This document shows, one piece after another, positions 26,395 through 34,320 of a stretch of 59,365 nucleotides of DNA. Origin of the DNA: Faecalibacterium hattorii. Lineage in GTDB: Bacteria; Bacillota; Clostridia; Oscillospirales; Ruminococcaceae. Location: assembly GCF_003287455.1 (NCBI RefSeq), contig NZ_PRLC01000018.1, positions 1 through 59,365 on the forward strand, given 5' to 3'. The notes beneath the pieces were generated by a model. It was given only the letters and a program-made list of their open reading frames with translations. It ran no database searches and was not told the DNA's origin. The translations under genes were made by a program, and so were the position numbers. Position 1 is the first letter of the stretch; each line of letters opens with the position of its first letter.

Positions 26395-27233
26395 AACCAG
26401 CTTTTGAAGATATGAGTTTACAGATACCAGCAGCCACCGCCGAGCCGGAGGACTACACAGGTGAGGACGGTCTACTCTACTGCGGCAAGTGCCGGACACC
26501 GAAAGAAGCCTATTTTCCGGCTGATAAGGTTGCCCTGTTCGGGCGTGACCGACACCCGGCAGAGTGTGACTGCCAGCGGGCGCAGCGCATGGAGCGTGAA
26601 GCCGCCGAACAGCAGAGAAAGCACCGGGACAAGGTAGAAGAACTGAAACGCCTGGGCTTTACCGACCCGGCTATGCGGGAATGGACTTTTGCCAATGACA
26701 ACGGCAGAAACCCGCAGATGAAAACCGCCCGTTTCTATGTGGAGCATTGGGAGGACATGAAAGCCGGGAACATCGGCTATCTGCTCTGGGGCAGCGTCGG
26801 CACAGGCAAAAGCTACCTTGCCGGGTGCATTGCAAACGCCCTCATGGAGCAGGAAATCTCCGTAAAAATGACGAACTTCGCCGCTGTCCTCAATGACCTT
26901 GCCGCCACCTTTGAGGGCAGGAACGAATATATTTCCAAGCTCTGCCGCTATCCGCTGCTTATTCTTGATGATTTTGGAATGGAGCGTGGAACAGAGTACG
27001 GCTTAGAGCAGGTCTACAATGTGATTGACAGTCGTTACCGAAGCGAAAAGCCGCTGATCGTCACGACCAATCTAAGCCTTGACGAGCTGAACAATCCCCC
27101 GGACACAGCCCACAAGCGGATTTATGACCGGGTAACAGAGATGTGTACCCCTGTCTGCTGCTCCGGCGTGAATTTCCGCAGGGAAAAGGCACAGGAGAAA
27201 ATGGAACGGCTGAAAAAGCTGATGAACGATTGA
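26391..27233 (+). CDS. DnaC-like helicase loader ATPase
   Basis: A 280-residue AAA+ protein. An N-terminal Cys-rich zinc element (CGKCRTPKEAYF, then ECDCQRAQRM) is followed by Walker A GSVGTGKSYLAG and Walker B LILDDFGMER, then sensor-type VTTNLSLDEL. It is like DnaC/DnaI/IstB loaders. It is coupled to the replisome organizer gene. Confidence 0.9.
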   Translation: MKPAFEDMSLQIPAATAEPEDYTGEDGLLYCGKCRTPKEAYFPADKVALFGRDRHPAECDCQRAQRMEREAAEQQRKHRDKVEELKRLGFTDPAMREWTFANDNGRNPQMKTARFYVEHWEDMKAGNIGYLLWGSVGTGKSYLAGCIANALMEQEISVKMTNFAAVLNDLAATFEGRNEYISKLCRYPLLILDDFGMERGTEYGLEQVYNVIDSRYRSEKPLIVTTNLSLDELNNPPDTAHKRIYDRVTEMCTPVCCSGVNFRREKAQEKMERLKKLMND

Positions 27234-27246
27234 AAGGAGTTTGCCT

Positions 27247-27441
27247 ATGACCGATAAAAAAGAGCATATCAAACACAGCATGAAAAGCACCGCACCCGCC
27301 GACTGCGTGACGGAAATCCGCATAGGGAACTCTGTTCTTGTGGTGTCCGGCTTTTTCAAGCAGAGTGCCACGGAAACCGCAGCCGACAAAATGGCTAAGG
27401 TGCTGGAAGCGGAAGCTGCTACACAAAAATCGGCAATATGA
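27247..27441 (+). CDS. tnpW: TnpW-like transposon-encoded protein
   Basis: A 64-residue protein starting MTDKKEHIKHSMKSTAPADC with the ATG at 27247 behind GAAAGGAG. It is of the TnpW type that accompanies TnpX recombinases of Tn4451-like elements. The central VTEIRIGNSVLVVSGFF stretch is conserved in that family. The role is unknown. Confidence 0.75.
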   Translation: MTDKKEHIKHSMKSTAPADCVTEIRIGNSVLVVSGFFKQSATETAADKMAKVLEAEAATQKSAI

Positions 27442-27551
27442 CGGGCGGTAAAGAAGCATTTTTCACATTTTGCCGCTATACACGCCGCCCCGCCATGTGG
27501 TACAATCGAAGTACGGAATAGTGGGGCTGGCTGTCAGAAACGGAGGAAACC

Positions 27552-29165
27552 ATGTTAAGACAGACAACCCAAAACCTTATTACCGCCCTTTATCCGAGAT
27601 TATCCCATGAAGATGAATTGCAGGGGGAGAGCAACTCTATATCCAACCAAAAGCGCATTTTAGAAACCTACGCCAAGCAGAACGGCTTTACCAATCTCTG
27701 CTGGTACACGGACGATGGTTATAGTGGTGCGAACTTCCAAAGACCCGGGTTTCAAGCCATGCTTGCAGACATTGAAGCCGGAAAAGTCGGCACAGTCATA
27801 GTCAAGGATATGTCACGTTTAGGGCGAAATTATCTCCAAGTGGGAATGTACACAGAAATGCTTTTCCCACAGAAAGGCGTCCGCTTTATCGCTATCAATG
27901 ACGGAGTGGACAGCGCAATGGGCGACAACGATTTTACCCCGCTGCGTAATCTTTTCAACGAATGGATGGTGAGAGATACGAGCAAAAAAATCAAGGCAGT
28001 TAAGAAAGCAAAAGGTCTAAGCGGAAAGCCTGTTACCAGCAAGCCCGTGTACGGCTACCTCATGGACGATGACGAGAATTTCATCATTGACGAGGAAGCC
28101 GCCCCGGTAGTCAAGCAGATTTACCAGCTTTGCCTTGCCGGAAACGGGCCTACCAAGATAGCCCGTATGCTGACCGAGCAGCAAATCCCCACGCCGGGGA
28201 CGCTGGAATACCAGCGCACAGGCAGCACACGCCGCTACCACCCCGGCTATGAATGTAAGTGGGCGACCAATACTGTTGTTCATCTTCTGGAAAACCGGGA
28301 GTACACAGGCTGTCTTGTGAACTTCAAGACGGAAAAACCGTCCTACAAGATGAAGCACAGCATAGACAATCCCATTGAGAAACAGGCGATTTTCGAGAAC
28401 CACCATGAGCCAATCATCGACTTGCAGACATGGGAACGGGTGCAGGAGTTACGCAAGCAGCGCAAACGCCCCAACCGCTACGATGATGTGGGCTTGTTCT
28501 CCGGCTTGCTGTTCTGCGCCGACTGCGGTCATGTGATGTACCAGCAGCGGTATCAGACCGACAAGAGAAAGCAGGATTGCTACATCTGCGGCAGCTATAA
28601 GAAGCGCACCGCCGACTGTACGGCGCACTTCATTCGCACCGACCTTTTGACGGCGGGTGTGCTGGACAATCTGCGGAAAGTGACCGCCTATGCACAGAAG
28701 CACGAAGCCCGGTTCGTGAAGCTGCTTATCCAGCAGAATGAAATGGGCGGCAAGCGGAAGCTGGCGGCGGCAGCCAAGCAGCTTGAACAGGTGCAGAGCC
28801 GCATTGCAGAACTTTCCCGCTACATCAAGCGTCTGTATGAGGACAATGTAAACGGGAAAATCAGTGATGAACGTTTCATGGAAATGTCCGCAGACTACGA
28901 AGCCGAGCAGCGGGAACTGAAAGACAGAGCCGCCGCTTTGCAGGGCGAGCTGGACAAGGCACAGGAAGCCACGGTAAACGCTGAAAAGTTTATGAGCGTT
29001 GTCCGCAAGTACCTTTCTATCGAAGAACTGACACACACTCTTTTGCGTGAAATGGTGGAGAAAATCGTTGTTTATGAATGTGAGTATGACGAGAACGAAG
29101 TACGCCGCCAGCGCATTGATATTTATTACAGCTTTGTAGGCAAGATTGACTTGCCCGAAGAATAA
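27552..29165 (+). CDS. large serine recombinase (TnpX/TndX-like), element 1
   Basis: A 537-residue site-specific recombinase that excises and integrates the element. The resolvase domain contains the catalytic serine 18 (LYPRLSHEDE), then IVKDMSRLGRNYLQVGMYTE. The recombinase domain and zinc ribbon (CADCGHVMY ... CYICGSYKKRTADC) follow, then a coiled coil and a DUF4368-type C-terminus (LREMVEKIVVYECE). The gene is complete. It is followed by a strong hairpin and the likely right end of element 1. Confidence 0.95.
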   Translation: MLRQTTQNLITALYPRLSHEDELQGESNSISNQKRILETYAKQNGFTNLCWYTDDGYSGANFQRPGFQAMLADIEAGKVGTVIVKDMSRLGRNYLQVGMYTEMLFPQKGVRFIAINDGVDSAMGDNDFTPLRNLFNEWMVRDTSKKIKAVKKAKGLSGKPVTSKPVYGYLMDDDENFIIDEEAAPVVKQIYQLCLAGNGPTKIARMLTEQQIPTPGTLEYQRTGSTRRYHPGYECKWATNTVVHLLENREYTGCLVNFKTEKPSYKMKHSIDNPIEKQAIFENHHEPIIDLQTWERVQELRKQRKRPNRYDDVGLFSGLLFCADCGHVMYQQRYQTDKRKQDCYICGSYKKRTADCTAHFIRTDLLTAGVLDNLRKVTAYAQKHEARFVKLLIQQNEMGGKRKLAAAAKQLEQVQSRIAELSRYIKRLYEDNVNGKISDERFMEMSADYEAEQRELKDRAAALQGELDKAQEATVNAEKFMSVVRKYLSIEELTHTLLREMVEKIVVYECEYDENEVRRQRIDIYYSFVGKIDLPEE

Positions 29166-29172
29166 AGCCCGA

Positions 29173-29205
29173 CCTATCCGACACCCTGCGCAAGTGCCGG
29201 ATAGG
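29173..29205 (+). terminator. terminator after recombinase 1
   Basis: CCTATCCG and CGGATAGG form an 8-bp stem extended by CAC/GTG, followed after a few bases by a T-rich run. It lies at the end of element 1. Confidence 0.75.
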
Positions 29206-29397
29206 AACGGCAAAATTTTTTACACTTCTATTACTTCTTTATCACACATAAGCAAAGAGTCAGGGTATGAAGCAGTTCATGGCTAATTAAAGGGAACAAA
29301 AAGAAAGGAAAAGCACAATCCAGACGGTATCAGCGGCAGTCTACAAGAATAAATTGTGATTACACAAGATTGGTGCTATAATAAGAGAAAAGTTCCT

Positions 29398-29417
29398 GCC
29401 GGGGCAGCCGCCCCGGT
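29398..29417 (+). other. GC hairpin in the leader of the XRE gene
   Basis: CCGGGGC and GCCCCGG (7-bp arms, loop AGCC) lie about 30 nt upstream of the XRE start codon. It could stabilise or attenuate the transcript. Confidence 0.45.
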
Positions 29418-29445
29418 GGTATGGATAGAAAGGCAGGAAAGCAAT

Positions 29446-29718
29446 ATGCACATCAGCTATAAACCACTCTGGCATACACTGTTAGAGCGTGATATGAGAA
29501 AAGAAGATTTAAGGCTTGCCGCCGGTATGACAACGAATATGATTGCCAACATGAGCAAAGAGGGAAAGCACATCAGCATGGACACATTAGCCCGTATCTG
29601 CGAAACGCTGAATTGTGAGATTACTGATGTAATTGAGTTAGTACCAGACGAGCCTGCTTCCACAGGAGGTAAGGAACATGAGCGAACTGAAACCAAGAAT
29701 AACGGAAAACGGAATTGA
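29446..29718 (+). CDS. small XRE-family helix-turn-helix regulator
   Basis: A 90-residue protein whose N-terminal 70 residues are a Cro/C1 helix-turn-helix (LLERDMRKEDLRLAAGMTTN, then KHISMDTLARICETLNC). The start at 29446 follows AGGCAGGAAAG. It overlaps tnpV by 41 bp and lies at the left end of element 2, so it probably regulates the recombination or early genes there. Confidence 0.85.
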   Translation: MHISYKPLWHTLLERDMRKEDLRLAAGMTTNMIANMSKEGKHISMDTLARICETLNCEITDVIELVPDEPASTGGKEHERTETKNNGKRN

Positions 29719-30055
29719 TTATATCCTTGTCGGAGATTACTATATCCCGGATTTGAAGCTGCCGAAGGAACACCGCCCTATTGGAAAGTACGGACGGATG
29801 CACAGGGAATATTTAAGGGAAGTCCACCCAGTCAGATTGAACACATTGACCTTGACCGGGGAGTTATGGACATACCTTGCAGACCTGAACGAACAGGCAC
29901 AGGAACGGTTAGACACCATCATGGAGCAGATGAAAGATGCCGAGGGCGTGACCGAGGAATTGAAACGAACCCAAGAAATGGAATGGGTGCGGCGTTGCAA
30001 TAACATTCACAACCGGGCAGAAGAAATTATTTTGCAAGAGATGATTTATTCATAA
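29678..30055 (+). CDS. tnpV: TnpV-like transposon-encoded protein
   Basis: A 125-residue protein resembling TnpV of Tn4451-type elements: ITENGIDYILVGDYYIPDLK, then GRMHREYLREVHP. The start follows ACAGGAGGT and overlaps the XRE gene. There are no catalytic residues visible. Its role in the element is unknown. Confidence 0.78.
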   Translation: MSELKPRITENGIDYILVGDYYIPDLKLPKEHRPIGKYGRMHREYLREVHPVRLNTLTLTGELWTYLADLNEQAQERLDTIMEQMKDAEGVTEELKRTQEMEWVRRCNNIHNRAEEIILQEMIYS

Positions 30056-30199
30056 CGGTATGATAGAATGATTATGACAAATCGGGATTTGCAAAGGAGC
30101 GTGATTGTATATTTTGTTGGACGCGTTGTTGGAAATGTTGTGCCGTTTAAGTTGGATAGGTAGACGAGCGACAATTTGAAGTTGTGGAGGAAAAGCATT

Positions 30200-30364
30200 A
30201 TGAAAAAAATTATGTTTGGTAACAGTTTAATGCTCTTAGGTATTGCAATAATGATTCTTGCAGGTTTAGAGCTGATATACATTGGTATTGTGTGGGCGTC
30301 TTTTCTTTTAATACCTGTAGGATTTATTATGGCTGTTATAGGGTTTTTTAGCAAAGACAGTTAA
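30200..30364 (+). CDS. small membrane protein, unknown
   Basis: A 54-residue protein with two transmembrane helices (about 4-24 and 30-50) and a short charged tail. The ATG at 30200 follows GGAGG. It is AT-rich compared with surrounding mobility genes and, with the next gene, appears to be cargo of element 2. No family was recognised. Confidence 0.6.
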   Translation: MKKIMFGNSLMLLGIAIMILAGLELIYIGIVWASFLLIPVGFIMAVIGFFSKDS

Positions 30365-30417
30365 ATACCGGTTTGTCGAATTAAGAAAATCGGTAGTTGA
30401 CAAGGAGTTTTGATAGC

Positions 30418-30942
30418 ATGAAAAAAATATTTCTTAAAATTGTGATAGGGGTTGTTCTTGTTTGTATTTTATTTGTTTGTTTTCTTTATACGAACAATGA
30501 GATCGGCGTGACTTCATCTAAGCTGGAGACAGATATTCGTTCGTCGCAGAAGATTAAGGATGATTGGACGGTCGATGGAAGCGTTTCCAGCACGATGGCT
30601 GCATATATTTCTTACCCTCAGGATTTGAGTGACCATTCTTTTTCCGTCTATGTCAACCGCCCTGGTCTTTCCTTTGGATACTTTTTCCGTGGGGGTGGAA
30701 AACTTTCGGGGGTTCAAAGAGGAATTGCCGAGTACACTGTAGAAGGATATAATGAGCGAGCATTTATTTCTATGAATCAGCAACAGGTAACACAGCTTGA
30801 AATAGATGACGGCAACACAATTCAAGCGCTTGACATTGACAGCAATAAACCTTTTGCGATTGTTTTGCCTATAAATGCGGGAACCATTACATTCTATGAT
30901 GTGAATGGCAATACTGTGGAATACTGGAACAATTCTCTTTGA
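30418..30942 (+). CDS. membrane-anchored or secreted protein, unknown (174 aa)
   Basis: A 174-residue protein with an N-terminal hydrophobic segment (about 4-24) serving as a membrane anchor or signal peptide, then an external domain without recognised family. The ATG at 30418 follows AAGGAG. It is AT-rich and lies 53 nt after the small membrane protein, with which it could form a cargo pair. A bidirectional terminator follows. Confidence 0.62.
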   Translation: MKKIFLKIVIGVVLVCILFVCFLYTNNEIGVTSSKLETDIRSSQKIKDDWTVDGSVSSTMAAYISYPQDLSDHSFSVYVNRPGLSFGYFFRGGGKLSGVQRGIAEYTVEGYNERAFISMNQQQVTQLEIDDGNTIQALDIDSNKPFAIVLPINAGTITFYDVNGNTVEYWNNSL

Positions 30943-30988
30943 CAACTTCCAGTTTGTCGTTCTAAAAATTCAACTGAATAATCCCAGC

Positions 30989-31037
30989 AAAAACCGCTGC
31001 TACATGGAAGCCAACAAACCATGCAACAGCGGTTTTT
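30989..31037. terminator. bidirectional terminator
   Basis: AAAAACCGCTG (30989-30999) pairs with CAGCGGTTTTT (31027-31037), extended by CATGG/CCATG inside. It separates plus-strand cargo from the minus-strand XRE gene. Confidence 0.85.
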
Positions 31038-31039
31038 CT

Positions 31040-31846
31040 TTACCGTTTTTTCCTTTGGCTGATAGGCGTTCCCATTTTCTTTGATTTTTTGAGAATCCGA
31101 ATCAGCCAGCGAAATTCTTCGTCTGACAGATTTTTATAGTTGATACCGAGCTGTTTACAGTAAAGGACAACCAGCTTTTCATCCCGGCTGCCCTTGAAAT
31201 TTTCGACCGCTTCCAGATTTTCTTTCAGTTCATTGGCAACAGTGGTCTGGGGTGCACTCTCACTGTCCTTTTTATGGGCTTCTCGAATATCCCGGATAAT
31301 GAGGTTGAGGTCATCCCGTACCATCTGACTGAAATATTCATCATCACTGATATGGGCGGCTTGTAGCACTTTCAAATGGGGGTCGTCTTCGCCAGGGCGA
31401 TACCGTTCAATGATTTCATGTCGGACAGTATCAACAAGGGCATTGAGGTTTTGAATCTGCATGGTGGCAATCCCGTCCACATAAATCTCAATGTCCGCAA
31501 GAAACTTGATAAAATCTTTATGTGTGGCAAGCTCACAGAGCAGACGGTTGTTAATCCGACCGCTTTTCAGGAGAGCAACCATCTCATCATTCAAATGCAA
31601 CTCCGTCAATGGCGTGTTGATCTGCTCCCTGTTCTCTGTCCGGCACAGCAGATAATCAACGGAAACCCCATAGAAGTCTGCCAGTGTGATAAGGTTGCCA
31701 TGATTGATTTCTTTATAATCCTCTTTCTCATAACTTCCAAGAGCTGATTTGGAAATACCCGTCAACTCTGACAACTCTTCCAGATTTAAGCCTTTGTCCT
31801 TGCGGAGTTCCCAAAGGCGTTCCTGTATGCTTGTCGCTCCTTTCAT
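31040..31846 (-). CDS. XRE-family regulator with C-terminal extension (268 aa)
   Basis: An N-terminal Cro/C1 helix-turn-helix (about 6-65: ERLWELRKDKGLNLEELSEL, then SALGSYEKEDYKEINHGNLI) is followed by a long helical part of about 200 residues. It is the only minus-strand gene of element 2 and is divergent from the replication and mobilization genes, which suggests a master repressor. The C-terminal domain is not recognised. The ATG at 31846 follows AAAGGAGCG. Confidence 0.85.
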   Translation of the reverse strand: MKGATSIQERLWELRKDKGLNLEELSELTGISKSALGSYEKEDYKEINHGNLITLADFYGVSVDYLLCRTENREQINTPLTELHLNDEMVALLKSGRINNRLLCELATHKDFIKFLADIEIYVDGIATMQIQNLNALVDTVRHEIIERYRPGEDDPHLKVLQAAHISDDEYFSQMVRDDLNLIIRDIREAHKKDSESAPQTTVANELKENLEAVENFKGSRDEKLVVLYCKQLGINYKNLSDEEFRWLIRILKKSKKMGTPISQRKKR

Positions 31847-32329
31847 GGGCGCACGCTCCTTTCCGGCGGTTTCATTGTTGCCGTTTAACTGGATTATATC
31901 ACACTTTCCGCAATCGTGGAAATTTCTGATTTTTACCCCTAATTCCTACTTTGTGGACATACGGCACAGGGCACAAAAATGTTCTATGATACAGGTAGTT
32001 CATCGATGGATTATTCCAATCGAATGACCAGCCTGTGTGGGATATGCTTCCCCGGCGATGTAGCGCCATGACTTTTGGCAGGGATATGGAGGAACCCTGA
32101 CCGAAACGAGCGTACCAAAGGGAGCGATACGCCGCTGTGAGATTCAGGGGAGGAACGACACCGGGGAGAACTGGCGAACTGACACCGAAATGATACCGAA
32201 ACACGACAATCTGATAGGGGGATAGTCTACCCTATCGCTGATACTTTGGGAGATTTTAAGCGGCTCTATGGCTGTAATTTTGCCGAAAATCGCCCCGAAA
32301 CCATACACGAAAACGGGAGGAAACACAAT
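31847..32329. other. divergent regulatory region with possible iterons
   Basis: The 480 bp between the XRE gene (-) and the Cys-rich gene (+) hold no gene. They contain a CCGAAA-type repeat (32185-32202), identical to 25271-25288, and further GCCGAAAATCGCCCCGAAAC-like sequence around 32281-32300. Promoters for both directions and a replication origin may lie here. Confidence 0.45.
32185..32202 (+). repeat. CCGAAA-type direct repeat motif (second copy)
   Basis: CCGAAATGATACCGAAAC, exact copy of 25271-25288, located 128 bp before the paralogous Cys-rich gene. Confidence 0.5.
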
Positions 32330-32518
32330 ATGCCGAGAATGAGCAAAAAGAGGAAGCATGAGCTTTCCTTTTACCTCAATGACCGGGGGCGTGTCACTTA
32401 CAACGAATTATGCCGGAAATGCCAGCATGGGTGCAAGCAGAGCTTCCGGGCGGTTGTGGTTGACTGCCCCCGTTATTTATCCAAACGAGCAAAGAAAAAG
32501 GAGGAACACACAGAATGA
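32330..32518 (+). CDS. small Cys-rich conserved protein of mobilizable elements (copy 2)
   Basis: A 62-residue paralogue of the 25451 protein: MPRMSKKRKHELSFYLNDRG and CRKCQHGCKQSFRAVVV, with the same C-x2-C-x3-C cluster and a later Cys. Its last codon overlaps the initiator gene by 4 bp (ATGA). Co-occurrence next to replication genes in two otherwise different elements argues for a conserved function in replication control. Its biochemistry is unknown. Confidence 0.72.
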   Translation: MPRMSKKRKHELSFYLNDRGRVTYNELCRKCQHGCKQSFRAVVVDCPRYLSKRAKKKEEHTE

Positions 32519-32856
32519 ATTTTGAATTTATGACGATAGACACACCATTGCCGCTCTGTATGTCCTTTCCCAGAGCGTTAACAGGATTTCCAGTCAGCAG
32601 CACCGCAAAGGTCATGTACTGCCGGATGCTGGACGCTATGCTATCCAAAGGGCAGGAGGACGAGAACGGAATCCTGTTTGTCTGCTTCCCTGTCACAGCC
32701 CTTGCCGCAGTCCTGTCCCGCAGCTCTATGACGGTCAAGCGTTCTTTGAATGAACTGGAAACCGCCGGACTTATCATGCGGGTGCGTCAGGGCGTGGGAG
32801 AACCAAACCGGATTTATGTGCTGATACCGGGAAAGGAGGACGCTGCCCTTGCCTGA
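32515..32856 (+). CDS. helix-turn-helix replication initiator A-like protein (short)
   Basis: A 113-residue protein with the winged-helix core of RepA_N initiators: PRALTGFPVSSTAKVMYCRM, then LAAVLSRSSMTVKRSLNELE. It lacks the C-terminal domain seen in the 292-residue ICE initiator, so it is a short form. It overlaps both neighbours and is presumably the initiator of element 2. Confidence 0.8.
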   Translation: MNFEFMTIDTPLPLCMSFPRALTGFPVSSTAKVMYCRMLDAMLSKGQEDENGILFVCFPVTALAAVLSRSSMTVKRSLNELETAGLIMRVRQGVGEPNRIYVLIPGKEDAALA

Positions 32857-33145
32857 TACATCAAAGCTGGAAAAGCTCAACCGGGAGCTGGAGAAAAGCG
32901 AAAAGAAACTGCGGAAAGCCATCAATGATGAAAAGGCATTGCAGCACCAGTTGAAGCAGCTTACCCGAAAGGAACGGACACACCGGCTCTGTACCCGTGG
33001 CGGTATGCTGGAAAGTTTTCTGCAAGAGCCGGAACGCCTGACAGATGATGATGTAATGCTGTTGTTGAAACTCATTTTTCACAGACAGGACACGCAGGAA
33101 CTATTGAAAAAACTGCTGGAACGGGAGAAGCCGGAAACCCCTTAG
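32849..33145 (+). CDS. DUF3847 protein
   Basis: A 98-residue charged, helical protein with a TTG start at 32849, overlapping the initiator by 8 bp. It begins with a coiled coil (KLEKLNRELEKSEKKLRKAI) and continues with LCTRGGMLESFL, the DUF3847 pattern found next to mobilization genes. The function is unknown. Confidence 0.75.
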   Translation: MPDTSKLEKLNRELEKSEKKLRKAINDEKALQHQLKQLTRKERTHRLCTRGGMLESFLQEPERLTDDDVMLLLKLIFHRQDTQELLKKLLEREKPETP

Positions 33146-33456
33146 TTTACTAAGGGCGCAATTATACACCACCCAGAGGTTGGTGTATTGCGTTCTCCGA
33201 AGGCTCCTCGCCGGAGGGCTGTGATTTTCCGCAGTCATGGTCTGCTTCAAATCAAACAGGGGACGCTACGCTTCCCCTGCGCTGGCTGCTGCCAGCTACC
33301 CTTTTGTGGACTTGCCATCTGGGGACACCTTGCGTTGCAAGCTGTTCCCAGCCGACAGGTTTCATAAAATATGCTATCTTTTCTATAAGCAATAAAGTAT
33401 AATGAAGTCAGTAATAAATCAGGAATTTGAGGTCAAGGCTTAAACGGGAGGTTTAT
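33146..33456. other. intergenic region without a clear gene
   Basis: A GC-rich stretch containing short inverted segments such as CTCCTCGCCGGAGG (33201-33214) is followed by an AT-rich stretch before the CPCC gene. No gene was supported. Sequences like this commonly sit between replication and mobilization modules. Confidence 0.35.
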
Positions 33457-33711
33457 ATGAAAAAATACCAATGTCCTTGCTGCGGATATTTTACCTATAA
33501 TGTTCCGGCAAATGAAGATTGTGGGTATATCTGTCCCGTTTGTTTTTGGGAGAAGGACCCGTTCATTGCTTCTGATAACGAACCAAGTGACTCTAATCAT
33601 GGAATAACGCTAAAAGAAGCGAAATCCAATTTCTCAAAATTTGGTGCTTGTGAAAAAGAAATGTTATGTTATGTCCGACCACCAAGAGATGATGAAAAAG
33701 AAATTTCATAG
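33457..33711 (+). CDS. CPCC-family cysteine-rich protein
   Basis: An 84-residue protein starting MKKYQCPCCGYFTYN at ATG 33457 behind GGGAGG. It has two zinc-ribbon-like pairs (CPCC and CPVC) followed by FWEKDPF and a conserved SDNEPSDSNHGITLKEAKSN segment. The CPCC family is often found near toxin/immunity loci. Here it is AT-rich cargo of element 2. The function is unknown. Confidence 0.82.
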   Translation: MKKYQCPCCGYFTYNVPANEDCGYICPVCFWEKDPFIASDNEPSDSNHGITLKEAKSNFSKFGACEKEMLCYVRPPRDDEKEIS

Positions 33712-33732
33712 TAGTGTGTAAAGGAGAATCAA

Positions 33733-34137
33733 ATGAAGCATAAAAAGTTTTTGTTAATTGCACTGATATGTTTAATCGGTATAGGTATTAGCTTTCTTTT
33801 GTTTTCTGCTCATAGACCATTCAAAGATTTAGAGGCAGCAGATATTACTTCGGCAAGTGTTCGGTTATCGCCACCTGATACAACAATTCAGATAGTAGAA
33901 ACAGAGGAATTAGTATCATATCTCAATGAGGTAGTTATTTACAATAAGGACAACTCATATACAGAATATGCCGGACAAGCAGTTATTTTCACTCTGTCTT
34001 TGGCAGATGGTTTTCAAGTGGAGATTATAGCATACAATCCATTTATTATAATTGACGGTATTGGTTATAAATGCAAATATGAACCTTGTGAAGCTCTTAA
34101 TCATTATGCTAATGAGCTAATGACAAGAGAACCATAA
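33733..34137 (+). CDS. unknown secreted or membrane-anchored protein (134 aa)
   Basis: A 134-residue protein with an N-terminal hydrophobic segment (about 6-26) followed by a small external domain. The start follows AAAGGAG. It is strongly AT-rich and sits beside the CPCC gene, so both are probably one cargo unit. No family was recognised. Confidence 0.6.
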   Translation: MKHKKFLLIALICLIGIGISFLLFSAHRPFKDLEAADITSASVRLSPPDTTIQIVETEELVSYLNEVVIYNKDNSYTEYAGQAVIFTLSLADGFQVEIIAYNPFIIIDGIGYKCKYEPCEALNHYANELMTREP

Positions 34138-34194
34138 TTTTTAAGTGTACCATCTACCCATCGGGTCAACTTGTCCCGAACTTTTACAACTAAA

Positions 34195-34258
34195 TATCCG
34201 CCGCCCTCACAGCGGCACACCGAGCAGGAAATCTGAAAAAGGTCTCCTGCTTTTTTTC
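34195..34258 (+). terminator. conserved terminator upstream of mobilization module 2
   Basis: AGCAGGA pairs with TCCTGCT and is followed by TTTTTTT. It is homologous to 22769-22830, including ATATCCGCCGCCC and CACAGCGGCA flanks. It lies about 60 bp before the relaxase start. Confidence 0.7.
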
Positions 34259-34320
34259 TGCCCAAAATGAGGTGGTAAAACGCCACCCCATCCACCAAGC
34301 GTAGAAAGGAGGGACACGAA

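Larger units (their letters stand above)
20011..29226 (+). mobile_element. mobilizable element 1 (MobC/relaxase type); outer limits approximate
   Basis: This segment contains ECF sigma and anti-sigma, sigma-70 region 4 and helix-turn-helix genes, MobC, relaxase, replisome organizer, DnaC-like ATPase, TnpW and a serine recombinase, an order known from Clostridia mobilizable transposons. The right end is placed near TTTTACACTTCTATT (29217-29231), because a similar TTTTACACCTAATT (40114-40127) lies exactly at the right maff2 junction. The left limit could instead be as late as about 21480. Confidence 0.5.
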
